Below, piece after piece: positions 40,147 through 48,568 of a DNA stretch of 64,000 nt. Positions within the stretch are counted from its first letter, which is position 1, and the number at the start of each line of letters is the position of its first letter. The DNA lies in assembly GCF_000612805.1 (NCBI RefSeq), contig NZ_HG964409.1, forward strand, positions 1 to 64,000, given 5' to 3'. Both the position numbers and the translations under genes were made by a program. Below the pieces are notes generated by a model. That model was not told where the DNA came from. It saw only the letters and a program-made list of their open reading frames with translations, and made no database searches. Source of the stretch: Bacillus ndiopicus. GTDB taxonomy: Bacteria; Bacillota; Bacilli; Bacillales_A; Planococcaceae.

Positions 40147-41474
40147 AGTATATTGAGCATATAAAATCCGTCATCCTATTCCTTCTTGTTATATTAAGCT
40201 TGGTATTAACCTTTTTAGCATGGAGCTACAAGCCAAAGTATCAAACAATTGAAGATATACAAATCGAGCATATAGCTCTAGGAGAACCAAAAGCTCTTAA
40301 TAGAGTGGTAAAGCCATATCGATTGTTATTTAAAGACGAAGAAAACTTTACAGGCACAACATCAACCACAGTAATCGATACATTAATGGACGAGTTTTCA
40401 AGTATGGAGGCAAATGATTTAACACTTATAAATCATAATTTAGCAGATGACAAACTGAATGAAATGTTAAGAGCTCAAGACCGTATGATTCTATTTTTTC
40501 AAGCGGATATTCCAATGCCTACATTCGCTTCTATTTTGCCTTTCCATGACAAAGATAATATTCCAGAAACGACATTTAATCGAGTTGTTATTGACTGGAG
40601 TAGGTTAGCAGCAACAGATCAATTACAGTTTTTATTTATTAGCTCAAATAATCGTACAATGTACCGTTCCTTTGTGAAGGTGAACAACAAGACAAGCTTT
40701 CAACGCAATATTATCGATCGAGCAGTGCAATTCGATAGCTATATGGAAATTGAACGCACTGATGCAACATCGTTATATGTTTTAACGAATCCAACCGAAA
40801 TTAATCCATATGCGTATTTGGTTGAATCGATTTCAATAGAGCTATTAAAAAAGATATTGTTTATAGACCCGAATATTGTACAGCGTAATATAGAAAGTGC
40901 ACAATCTGAAAAATATACAGATGACATGTCGCTTATGAGGCTAGATATACAGAACCAGTCTATTCATTATGTTTATCCTCCTGCCGAAAGCATTTCACCA
41001 ATTGCGGCATCTATTTTAATGAAGGATAGCATAGATTTTTTAAATGAACATGGCGGTATTACGGCAGATTATCGCTTTGCAGCAATGAATTATCAAAAGC
41101 ATGTCACTGAATACCAAATGTTTTTCAATGGTCTTCCTGTATATAGTGATACGACCTTGACACGTATTTCAACAACATGGGGAGATAATCGTATTTTCCG
41201 TTATCGCAGACCATACTACATGCTTGATACGCCTATCCCCGCTGACAAAGCTGCAAAAGAATTGGCATCGGGACCTCGAACGATTGATTATATTCAAACT
41301 ACTTTAAAAGAGGATATAAATGAGGTAGAAGATTTAGTAATCGGTTACTATTTAGTGCATGATGCAGAGGCAGATTTATTTACGCTAGAGCCAAGCTGGT
41401 TTATGTTGACGGAAAATGGCTGGGAGCGCCTCACGTTTGAGCGAGTAGGAGGTGATGAATATGGATTGGAATAA
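40143..41474 (+). CDS. walH: WalK regulator WalH (YycH)
   Basis: 443 residues from ATG 40143, 7 bases after GGAGG; the ATG at 40137 is too close to it. A single N-terminal membrane helix (VILFLLVILSLVLTFLAW) anchors a large outer domain of the YycH family. With WalI it modulates WalK activity in the membrane. It overlaps walK by ATGA and walI by 14 bases. Confidence 0.93.
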   Translation: MKYIEHIKSVILFLLVILSLVLTFLAWSYKPKYQTIEDIQIEHIALGEPKALNRVVKPYRLLFKDEENFTGTTSTTVIDTLMDEFSSMEANDLTLINHNLADDKLNEMLRAQDRMILFFQADIPMPTFASILPFHDKDNIPETTFNRVVIDWSRLAATDQLQFLFISSNNRTMYRSFVKVNNKTSFQRNIIDRAVQFDSYMEIERTDATSLYVLTNPTEINPYAYLVESISIELLKKILFIDPNIVQRNIESAQSEKYTDDMSLMRLDIQNQSIHYVYPPAESISPIAASILMKDSIDFLNEHGGITADYRFAAMNYQKHVTEYQMFFNGLPVYSDTTLTRISTTWGDNRIFRYRRPYYMLDTPIPADKAAKELASGPRTIDYIQTTLKEDINEVEDLVIGYYLVHDAEADLFTLEPSWFMLTENGWERLTFERVGGDEYGLE

Positions 41475-42270
41475 AACAAAATCTATATTCATCTTTGTTT
41501 TTTTAGTATTGAATATTTTCTTATATTCACAGTATGTAAATAGCTATAAGGAAAATCAAAATGTAGAGGTTCTTGGAGAAAAAAATATAGAGGCCAAATT
41601 AAAGGATGATAATATTACGTATGCATCCTTGCCAAATATAGAAAAGGCAGCCTATATATCTGGAAAGGTAAAACTATTTAATGCGCCAGATGCACTTCAA
41701 GGAATAAATGAAACATATCGTGTAGAAGATGACGATACACTTATCGTGACATTGCAGAAGCCTATTAAGTTACGTAATATGGAAGCAACAGGCTTTCAAG
41801 AGTTTATACAGCAACATGTGAGTTCAGGTGCCTCCTATGCTTTATGGGATATTAATGAAGAGGAAGGAACTGCAATTTATTTTCAACGTATAAATGATCG
41901 TACCTTTTATTATTCATTGAAAGGTCTTGTGAAGGTATATTTCACTGAACAAGGTGAGGTTTATAAATACGAGCAAACAATGCTTGAGCAGATAGAAGAA
42001 TTAGAGGTACAAAAAAATCTACTACCACCAATTCAAATTATTCAAGTATTGTATGCGCGCAATTTAATTAAGCCAGATTCGCAAATTACGAGCATGAAGC
42101 TAGGCTACTCAACATTATTCCAATTTACACAAACGCAAGTATTCGCACCGACTTGGGAAGTACGAGTTCGAACACCAGAAGGAACGAGTGAGGAATTTTT
42201 CGTCAAAGCGGTTGATGGAAAAGTTGTTGATATGCAGCTCGATGTAAAAGCAGTAGAGGAAGAAGAATAA
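41461..42270 (+). CDS. walI: WalK regulator WalI (YycI)
   Basis: 269 residues from ATG 41461 (MDWNKTKSIFIFVFLVLNIF), 8 bases after AGGAGG; an ATG nine bases earlier overlaps that site. There is one N-terminal membrane helix and an outer YycI domain. It forms a complex with WalH and WalK. The reading frame begins inside the end of walH, showing tight coupling. Confidence 0.92.
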   Translation: MDWNKTKSIFIFVFLVLNIFLYSQYVNSYKENQNVEVLGEKNIEAKLKDDNITYASLPNIEKAAYISGKVKLFNAPDALQGINETYRVEDDDTLIVTLQKPIKLRNMEATGFQEFIQQHVSSGASYALWDINEEEGTAIYFQRINDRTFYYSLKGLVKVYFTEQGEVYKYEQTMLEQIEELEVQKNLLPPIQIIQVLYARNLIKPDSQITSMKLGYSTLFQFTQTQVFAPTWEVRVRTPEGTSEEFFVKAVDGKVVDMQLDVKAVEEEE

Positions 42271-42282
42271 GGGGTTTTGACG

Positions 42283-43071
42283 ATGCGATTTAGTATTTTA
42301 GCTAGCGGTAGTACAGGCAATGCCGTTTATGTAGAAAATGACGAACACGCTTTTTTAGTAGATGTGGGCTTAAGCGGTAAAAAAATGGAGCAGCTTTTCG
42401 CCAAAATTGATCGTGATATGAAAAAGCTTTCAGGTATTTTAGTGACACACGAACATAGTGACCATATTAAGGGGCTAGGCGTTGTCGCACGAAAATATAA
42501 TGTACCGATTTATGCAAATGAAAAAACTTGGTCGGCAATGGACACACATATTGGTAATATCCCTGTAGATCTACGCTTTCAATTTGATATGGAGACAGTA
42601 AAATCATTCGGTTCGTTAGACATTCAATCATTTGCTGTCTCTCATGATGCTATAGACCCTATGTTTTATGTCTTTCATGAAGAGGGACGCAAGCTAGCTG
42701 TTATAACAGATACAGGCTATATCAGTGATCGCATGAAAGGTCATATTCGCGGAGCAGATGCCTTTGTCTTTGAAAGTAATCATGATATCGGCATGCTACA
42801 AATGGGTCGCTACCCGTGGAGTATTAAGCGCCGCATTTTAAGCGATGTTGGTCACGTTTCGAATGAAGATGCAGCCGTTGCGATGAGTGAGGTTGTTTTC
42901 GAAAAGCCAACACAAATTTATTTATCCCATTTAAGTAAGGATAATAATATGAAGGATTTAGCGCGCATGAGCGTTTCGCAAACATTGCAAACATGCGGCA
43001 TAGTTACAGGTGAATTCGTGCATTTACATGATACAGATGCAGAGGAGCCAACTAAATTGGTGACAGTTTAG
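42283..43071 (+). CDS. walJ: Metallo-beta-lactamase-fold nuclease WalJ (YycJ)
   Basis: 262 residues from ATG 42283 ([13 protein letters not shown]), after AAGGGG. The metal motif is [11 protein letters not shown] (HxHxDH); later ligands lie in SHDAIDP and LSHLSKDNN. WalJ/YycJ is a 5'-exonuclease-like member of the beta-CASP-related fold linked to mismatch repair and to the WalRK operon. It ends the operon before a long terminator. Confidence 0.94.
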   Translation: MRFSILASGSTGNAVYVENDEHAFLVDVGLSGKKMEQLFAKIDRDMKKLSGILVTHEHSDHIKGLGVVARKYNVPIYANEKTWSAMDTHIGNIPVDLRFQFDMETVKSFGSLDIQSFAVSHDAIDPMFYVFHEEGRKLAVITDTGYISDRMKGHIRGADAFVFESNHDIGMLQMGRYPWSIKRRILSDVGHVSNEDAAVAMSEVVFEKPTQIYLSHLSKDNNMKDLARMSVSQTLQTCGIVTGEFVHLHDTDAEEPTKLVTV

Positions 43072-43089
43072 CTACGTTTTCAAAAGTGT

Positions 43090-43146
43090 AATCAGCTATC
43101 TAACAAGCGGTGCATTGGCCTGCTTGTTAGATAGCTGATTTTTTTA
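43090..43146 (+). terminator. wal operon terminator
   Basis: An AATCAGCTATCTAACAAGC stem pairs perfectly with its complement (19 bp) around a 13-base loop, then TTTTTT. It is one of the strongest terminators in the window and separates walJ from the HtrA gene. Confidence 0.92.
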
Positions 43147-43228
43147 TTGCAGTTTTAATTAATTTTCATCTAATTTTAATGTTTCATGTGTATGCTAATA
43201 ATAACAAATGAACGAAAGGGCGATTTAT

Positions 43229-44506
43229 ATGACAAATTTTGAAGAGCATAACACACAACAAGAACCAGAACAATTAACACCGTTGCAAGAGCGTTTGCGA
43301 CGTGAGGAATTAGAAGCACAAAGAAAACGTGACAAAAAAGGAAAAGGAGGAAGCAAAGTAGGCTACTTTATGAGTGGGCTATCAGGTATTGTTATAGGTG
43401 CTCTGCTTTTATGGTTATTGCTGCCTTCCCTTGTAGGGCAATTACCAGGTACGCAACAATCGAATCCTACGACAGACTCTAGCAACAAAACAATCCAGCA
43501 AAATGTAACTGAAGTCTCAACAGATGCTACAGGTGCAGTAGAGAAGGTCTCTGACGCAGTTGTTGGTATTACAAATATTCAGCAAGTAACTAACTTTTGG
43601 GACCAATCTACATCTTCTGAAAAGACAGGTAGTGGCTCCGGTGTCATTTATAAAATTGATGGAGATAAAGCATTTATCGTAACAAATCATCACGTAATTG
43701 ATCGTGCACAGCAATTAGAAGTTACGCTTGCGGATGGTTCTAAAGAAGATGCACAACTAGTAGGGAGCGACATCTGGACTGATTTAGCTGTTATCGCAAT
43801 CGATAGTAAAAATGTAAAAACAACTGCTAAATTTGGTGACTCAGATGTGCTAAAACAAGGGGAAACAGTTATTGCAATCGGAAATCCATTAGGCTTAGAA
43901 TTTTATGGCTCTGTAACAAAAGGAATTGTATCTGGGAAAGATCGCTCAGTACCAGTCGATTTAAACAATGACGGTCAACCAGATTGGCAAACAGAAGTAT
44001 TACAAACAGACGCAGCAATCAACCCAGGTAATAGTGGTGGCGCTTTAGTGAATATCGCTGGTGAATTAGTTGGCATTAACTCAATGAAAATTGCTCAATC
44101 ATCTGTCGAAGGCTTAGGTTTCTCAATTCCAATTAATTCAGCTATTCCAATTATCGAGGAATTAGAGCAACATGGCGAAGTAAAACGTCCAGCAATGGGA
44201 GTCTCACTACTTGATTTAACAGAAGTACCAGCCTTCTATCAACAACAAACATTAAAAATACCACAAGAAATTACAACAGGTGTTGTTGTGACAGATGTAG
44301 TACGTGGCTCAGCAGCAGAGGCAGCAGGTGTTCAACAATATGATGTTATTGTTGAAATGGATGGCAAGAAAATTGAAAACTCAATTGAGCTTCGTAAACA
44401 CTTATACAATGAAAAAGAAGTGGGTGACACATTAACATTAAAAGTGTATCGCCAAGGAAAAATTGTTGAATTAAAATTAGCATTAAATACAAACGCAACA
44501 ATATAA
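43229..44506 (+). CDS. htrC: HtrA-family serine protease (YycK/HtrC-like)
   Basis: 425 residues from ATG 43229 after AAAGGG; the upstream frame adds seven residues with no ribosome site. A charged cytoplasmic tail is followed by one membrane helix (about 48-70), a chymotrypsin-like domain with the triad in TNHHVID, WTDLAVI and NPGNSGGAL, and a C-terminal PDZ domain (about 330-425, GVVVTDVVRGSAAEAAGV). It degrades or refolds damaged exported proteins. Synteny after walJ matches B. subtilis yycK. Confidence 0.93.
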   Translation: MTNFEEHNTQQEPEQLTPLQERLRREELEAQRKRDKKGKGGSKVGYFMSGLSGIVIGALLLWLLLPSLVGQLPGTQQSNPTTDSSNKTIQQNVTEVSTDATGAVEKVSDAVVGITNIQQVTNFWDQSTSSEKTGSGSGVIYKIDGDKAFIVTNHHVIDRAQQLEVTLADGSKEDAQLVGSDIWTDLAVIAIDSKNVKTTAKFGDSDVLKQGETVIAIGNPLGLEFYGSVTKGIVSGKDRSVPVDLNNDGQPDWQTEVLQTDAAINPGNSGGALVNIAGELVGINSMKIAQSSVEGLGFSIPINSAIPIIEELEQHGEVKRPAMGVSLLDLTEVPAFYQQQTLKIPQEITTGVVVTDVVRGSAAEAAGVQQYDVIVEMDGKKIENSIELRKHLYNEKEVGDTLTLKVYRQGKIVELKLALNTNATI

Positions 44507-44536
44507 TTGTGGATAACTAACAATATATGCATGTAC

Positions 44537-44579
44537 AACAAGTAGGGAAGAAATAGTGTTCTTTCCTACTTGTTTTTTC
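44537..44579 (+). terminator. Terminator after htrC
   Basis: AACAAGTAGGGAAG pairs with CTTTCCTACTTGTT, followed by TTTTT. Confidence 0.8.
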
Positions 44580-44594
44580 TTTGTTACAATGGAT

Positions 44595-44913
44595 TGTGGA
44601 TAACATTGTGGAGAATGTGTATAAGTTTGTGGAAATTTCAGATTATTGGAGGTAAAGAAAAATGGAAAAATTCAGTTGCGAAATCCATATAGATCACGCG
44701 TTAGACATGTTTGTAGCAGAGAACGAGGATTTTCCGATTATGGATAAACTAGTTAATAGCGAAAAGTTATCCACAAAATGTGACTACTGTGAAGAGCAAG
44801 CTGTATATATTGTATCAAGTAAATAACTTTACACAATATATTGAAATGCATTGTTGATATGTGGATAACTTTTGTGGATAACATGTTTGTAAATGAATTG
44901 TAAAGGTGGATAA
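44595..44913. other. DnaA-box cluster around the CxxH/CxxC gene and rlmH start
   Basis: Six boxes lie in 320 bp. Perfect TGTGGATAA/TTATCCACA copies are at 44595-44603, 44767-44775 (inside the small gene), 44860-44868 and 44873-44881. Single-mismatch copies are at 44616-44624 and 44905-44913. From memory, the region upstream of yydA (rlmH) is one of the stable DnaA-binding loci of B. subtilis. A role in titrating DnaA is inferred. Confidence 0.8.
44662..44826 (+). CDS. CxxH/CxxC small protein (YyzF-like)
   Basis: The 54-residue product begins MEKFSCEIHIDHALDMF and ends CDYCEEQAVYIVSSK. The spaced C-E-I-H and C-D-Y-C pairs define the CxxH/CxxC family, probably a small zinc-binding protein. The ATG follows GGAGGT. 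It lies between htrC and rlmH, as in other Bacillales. A perfect DnaA box lies inside the coding sequence. Confidence 0.9.
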   Translation: MEKFSCEIHIDHALDMFVAENEDFPIMDKLVNSEKLSTKCDYCEEQAVYIVSSK

Positions 44914-44916
44914 GCT

Positions 44917-45396
44917 GTGAATATAACAATCATTTCCGTAGGAAAACTAAAGGAAAAGTATTTAAAAATGGGCATAGATGAATACGCCAAGCGCCTGAGC
45001 AGCTACGCAAAAATCGAATTCATTGAAGTACCCGATGAAAAAGCCCCTGAGCAGCTATCCGACGCTGAAATGGAGCTCGTCAAAAAAAAGGAAGGCGAAC
45101 GCATCTTAGCCAAACTAAGCGACGGCACCCACGTCATCGCTCTCGCTCTTGACGGGAAAATGAAAACAAGCGAAGAAATGGCAGCCGATTTAGATACACT
45201 AATGACATACGGAAAAAGCAAAGTCGCGTTTGTTATCGGCGGCTCGCTGGGCCTTCATGAGGACGTATTAAAGCGCGCGGATGAAAAGCTATGCTTCGGC
45301 AAAATGACCTTGCCCCATCAGCTAATGAAATTAGTGCTGGTGGAGCAGATTTATCGGAGTTTTAGGATTATTAAGGGAGAACCTTATCATAAATAA
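44917..45396 (+). CDS. rlmH: 23S rRNA (pseudouridine-N3)-methyltransferase RlmH
   Basis: The 159-residue SPOUT methyltransferase modifies pseudouridine 1915 (E. coli numbering) of 23S rRNA. The SAM-binding knot motif is [13 protein letters not shown], and the C-terminus [19 protein letters not shown] is standard. GTG start after AAAGGTGG. The last codons (GEPYHK) form the first copy of the attachment-like repeat that recurs through the downstream region. The interior (about 45000-45350) has more G+C (about 50% over 45061-45180) than neighbouring genes. In staphylococci this gene (orfX) is the insertion target of SCC elements. Confidence 0.97.
   Translation: MNITIISVGKLKEKYLKMGIDEYAKRLSSYAKIEFIEVPDEKAPEQLSDAEMELVKKKEGERILAKLSDGTHVIALALDGKMKTSEEMAADLDTLMTYGKSKVAFVIGGSLGLHEDVLKRADEKLCFGKMTLPHQLMKLVLVEQIYRSFRIIKGEPYHK
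45376..45396 (+). repeat. att-like repeat 1, at the rlmH 3' end
   Basis: GGAGAACCTTATCATAAATAA encodes the last residues and stop of RlmH. It is followed by ATGAGGTTTTG, which also follows repeat 2. It contains the TATCATAA core seen in staphylococcal SCC attachment sites. This would be the chromosomal attB/attL copy. Confidence 0.85.
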
Positions 45397-45408
45397 ATGA
45401 GGTTTTGA

Positions 45409-45446
45409 ATTACATGAAACAGTCTACGAATTAAAGTAGATTGTTT
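45409..45446 (+). terminator. Hairpin after rlmH
   Basis: ACAGTCTAC pairs with GTAGATTGT around eight bases, followed by TTTTTA. It is a probable intrinsic terminator for rlmH, located inside the first cassette. Confidence 0.6.
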
Positions 45447-45532
45447 TTATTTATTGACATGGAGTTAACTCTATCTTTTAAAGTGAATAGATTAAAAGAA
45501 TGGCGTGATGTAAATAACGGTTGTGACATATA

Positions 45533-45829
45533 TTGATTGGGTTATATGCATTTTTAACGGGATTGGCAGGTATTAAACAATGCAAGGAAGTAGGATATCA
45601 TGCACGAGCTTTATTATTTGTCAGTGTATCAATATGTATAATTGTAATCTTATTTATCCCAAGTAAAGACTTGCAATTGGTTTTACTAATTCTCGCATTT
45701 ATATTGTTATATATATTGGCAATATCTCAAGGGATAGCAACAAATGGTCACATTAAAGTCAGCCATCATATTATTCGTTTCATTTTCAATAGTATAATCG
45801 TTCTATTGGTTTATAAATTTATAAAATAA
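45533..45829 (+). CDS. Small three-helix membrane protein (cassette 1)
   Basis: 98 residues from TTG 45533. Three hydrophobic stretches (LLFVSVSICIIVILFI, LVLLILAFILLYILAI, IIRFIFNSIIVLLVY) suggest a small integral membrane protein. I recognise no family. The ribosome site is poor, so the start is uncertain. It lies directly after rlmH in the first att-bounded block and upstream of a broken MerR gene. Confidence 0.55.
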   Translation: MIGLYAFLTGLAGIKQCKEVGYHARALLFVSVSICIIVILFIPSKDLQLVLLILAFILLYILAISQGIATNGHIKVSHHIIRFIFNSIIVLLVYKFIK

Positions 45830-45841
45830 TAGGTGGTAGTA

Positions 45842-46090
45842 GTGAAAATTGGAAAATTTGCGGAGTATACGGGCATTAGTAAAGATACTATTCGATACTA
45901 TGAAAAGATAGGTTTATTGTAGCCAGAAATTAAAAACAAACATCGTGAATATAGCAACCTTGATGTGATTTTAATTGAAACCATTATTAAACTTAAAGAA
46001 ACCGGATTTTCAATATTGGAAATGAAAAAACTTTTTGAGTGGTCGAAAAATACGGACCAAAATAAAAAATTAACAATTGAAGGAATTTGA
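45842..46090 (+). pseudogene. MerR-family regulator, broken by a stop
   Basis: The frame from GTG 45842 encodes KIGKFAEYTGISKDTIRYYE, the N-terminal helix-turn-helix of MerR regulators. A TAG stop (45920-45922) follows IGLL where an acidic/aromatic residue is normal. The same frame continues PEIKNKHREYSNLDV to TGA at 46090, giving a short second half. The nonsense codon and shortness indicate decay. AGGTGGTAG precedes the start. Confidence 0.8.
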
Positions 46091-46144
46091 AACATTCCCT
46101 CGAATAACTACTTATATTATAAAATAAGTAGGGGATTTGATTCG

Positions 46145-46855
46145 ATGGATTTAGAACAAAGAAAGGCTTGGAATAAAAATCATAAGCTATTAACCGAAAT
46201 AATATCAAAACCCAATGAACATGCTCAAGCGATGGAACTTTTTCTCACTCACCATGCGTTATTGTATTCATCAAAGATGAGTAATAGTAGTTGCTCTACG
46301 CTTGAGGATTTGGTTTTGGAAAATTTGGAGGAAATCACATTTAGAAGGTACCCAGTAAATGCTCCAGATACAAAGAACTCAATTGTATGGCATCTTTGGC
46401 ATATTACTAGAATAGAAGATATGACAATGAACATCTTAGTTGCTAACAGTCAGCAGGTACTTTATTCTGACAGTTGGCTTCAAAAGATGAACATCAGATT
46501 CTCACACAGTGGAAATGAAATGAGCTGTGAAGACATTGCAGAATTAAGTTCAAGCATTGATATTGATGCCTTATTAGAATACAGAGTAAATGTAGGAAAA
46601 CAAACACGACGAGTTATATCGTCACTGAAACGAGAAGACTTTAGAGAGAAAGTACAAGCTAGCAGAATTAAAAGGTTATTTGATGAAAAAGCTATTCTCC
46701 AAGAAGCAAGTGAGATTGCTGAATATTGGAGCAGGAAGACTGTCGCTGGGCTTGTGTTAATGCCAGCAACAAGACATAACTTTTTACACTTAAACAAGTG
46801 TAACCGTATAAAAAATAAAATACAAAAGAAAGTGAAGAAACCACTACTAGATTAG
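46145..46855 (+). CDS. DinB-family protein (cassette 1)
   Basis: 236 residues of the DinB/YfiT-like four-helix fold. VWHLWHITRIEDMTMN near residues 81-96 and PATRHNFLHLNKC near 207-219 supply the histidines (H86, H211, H215) that form the usual metal triad. Family members include thiol-dependent detoxification enzymes, but many are of unknown role. An ATG after GGGGATTT. It was probably controlled by the upstream MerR gene before that decayed. Confidence 0.8.
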   Translation: MDLEQRKAWNKNHKLLTEIISKPNEHAQAMELFLTHHALLYSSKMSNSSCSTLEDLVLENLEEITFRRYPVNAPDTKNSIVWHLWHITRIEDMTMNILVANSQQVLYSDSWLQKMNIRFSHSGNEMSCEDIAELSSSIDIDALLEYRVNVGKQTRRVISSLKREDFREKVQASRIKRLFDEKAILQEASEIAEYWSRKTVAGLVLMPATRHNFLHLNKCNRIKNKIQKKVKKPLLD

Positions 46856-46923
46856 GGGGCTTTGTCTCTATATACAGATATATATTTTATTTTTAACAAA
46901 GATATTGTGCCTAGATACATCAC

Positions 46924-46944
46924 GAGGAACTGTACCATAAATAA
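46924..46944 (+). repeat. att-like repeat 2
   Basis: GAGGAACTGTACCATAAATAA followed by ATGAGGTTTTG. It matches repeat 1 at all but a few positions, including the flank after the core. It lies in non-coding DNA. The 46856-47359 gap otherwise holds no convincing gene. Confidence 0.8.
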
Positions 46945-47359
46945 ATGAGGTTTTGCACATGGAGTTAATTTTCCATGTGTTTTTTTATACAGATGAAGTG
47001 AAAAATAGGTACATTGTGAAGAAGGAATGGTGTTAGAACAGAATATGCCGATTCTTTGTATTAAGTAAATTAATGAAAAGCGACCAACTCATTGAAGAGT
47101 TAGTGAAAAACGTGAACAATCTTCGATGTTGAAAAAGGCAGTTACTAGGGTTGCCACAAAACAGTCGATTCAGTTCATTCCATTTATCGAGCAAGCTTAA
47201 GTTTTGGAGCAATGAGGTATATAGGAAATAGTCATGTAGATGAATGCTATGCAGTTTGTAAAAGAGGGGCTTTGGGTAACGATAGTTATTGAAAGTTCTT
47301 CATAACCTAACATACTTATGATACAGTTTCCCTATAGTAAAACTTAAGGAGGAAAAATA

Positions 47360-48406
47360 ATGAAAAGTCTAAAGATGATTTTATTAATGTCAGTATTATT
47401 AGTGTTTTCGTTTTATGAAGAAGTTTCAGCCAAAAATCTTAAAGAAGTTGACCCACATTATAATTGGACTATTACATTTGAAACCCAATTAGATAAGAAA
47501 TCAGTAAATAGCGACACAGTAGTTGTATTTGATAAGAATTACATTCAAGTAACAGATGTAAAAGTTTCAGCAAATAAAAATAAAATTCTAGTAGAAGCAC
47601 CATTAGGTGGTTATGTAAGTGGGCAGAGCTATACACTTCGTATCAATGAAGTGAAATCAGTTAATGGTAAATTCATAAACAAAGAAATAAAGTTTACTAT
47701 TAAGACATTAGACAAAAAAGATAGTGACAATATTATTATGATAAATCCAAAAAAGGAAGTTAAGATTTCAATTAATAATATAATTGTTCCAAAAGAATAC
47801 AAATCAAATATCTCTTACACTAACATGAGTAAAGAGCGAGAATCATTAACTAAACAATGGTTAGATAAAGCTATGAGTAAATATCCTAGTTATTTCTTAA
47901 GTGATAATATTGATAATATCTTTGTATCCAATAAACTATATGTATATGGAGTTCGATATGGCGGTACATATATTGGTAAAGATATCTATTTAACTAATCA
48001 AAATCACTATACTTTTAAAGACTTTGAGAAGATATTCCATGCTGAATTTTCAAGTATCCTATACTATAAAAATCAGAAGAAATTTAACGATAAAGCATGG
48101 CAAGCATTAAATCCTAAAGGCTTTCAATATAGTGGCGATGGTAGCGAATACCTTGAATCGAAAAATTCCAAATATGACTCCTCTAAAGATAAGCTCTATT
48201 TTGAAAAAGGTTTTCTAACAGAGTATGCAACAACTAGCTTAGAAAATGATTTTAATGCCATTGTAAGAGCGATGTTTTCTGGGGATAAAACTCTATGGGA
48301 TAACATTGATAATAACCCATCTTTAAATGGGAAATTAGATTTAGCTATAAAGTTCTATAATTCATTAGACCCTATGTTTACCAAAGAATACTTCAAGAAT
48401 CTATAG
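47360..48406 (+). CDS. Secreted Ig-like protein with peptidase-like C-terminus (cassette 2)
   Basis: 348 residues. Signal peptide MKSLKMILLMSVLLVFSF (cleavage after VSA). An Ig-like domain of SbsA/Big_5 type (about 28-117, WTITFETQLDKKSVNSDTV) is followed by a C-terminal domain (about 135-348) resembling putative zinc metallopeptidases. The helix IFHAEFSSILYY has H227 and E229, but HExxH is absent; ENDFNAIVRAMF later resembles the third-ligand region. It could be a non-catalytic relative. The ATG follows AAGGAGG. It is the only gene of its att-bounded block. Confidence 0.7.
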   Translation: MKSLKMILLMSVLLVFSFYEEVSAKNLKEVDPHYNWTITFETQLDKKSVNSDTVVVFDKNYIQVTDVKVSANKNKILVEAPLGGYVSGQSYTLRINEVKSVNGKFINKEIKFTIKTLDKKDSDNIIMINPKKEVKISINNIIVPKEYKSNISYTNMSKERESLTKQWLDKAMSKYPSYFLSDNIDNIFVSNKLYVYGVRYGGTYIGKDIYLTNQNHYTFKDFEKIFHAEFSSILYYKNQKKFNDKAWQALNPKGFQYSGDGSEYLESKNSKYDSSKDKLYFEKGFLTEYATTSLENDFNAIVRAMFSGDKTLWDNIDNNPSLNGKLDLAIKFYNSLDPMFTKEYFKNL

Positions 48407-48478
48407 GATACTCTCGGTATAGTTAAGTTGGGTTTTGGCATCATCCTATATCCTAAAAACCTCACTTAGCAACATCAT

Positions 48479-48500
48479 GGAGAACCGTATCATAATTAAG
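48479..48500 (+). repeat. att-like repeat 3
   Basis: GGAGAACCGTATCATAATTAAG, flanked by CCTCACTTA on the left and TAAGTAAGG on the right, an inverted pair. It separates the Ig-like protein block from the flagellin block. Confidence 0.85.
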
Positions 48501-48524
48501 TAAGGCTATTTTAGAAAAAATAAT

Positions 48525-48556
48525 ACAGCACCAGTCCTTTATTAGATTGGTGCTGT
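48525..48556 (-). terminator. Flagellin gene terminator
   Basis: ACAGCACCA (48525-48533) pairs with TGGTGCTGT (48548-48556). On the minus strand it is followed by ATTATTTTTT. It lies 13 bases after the flagellin stop. Confidence 0.8.
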
Positions 48557-48568
48557 TTGAATTAAGGC

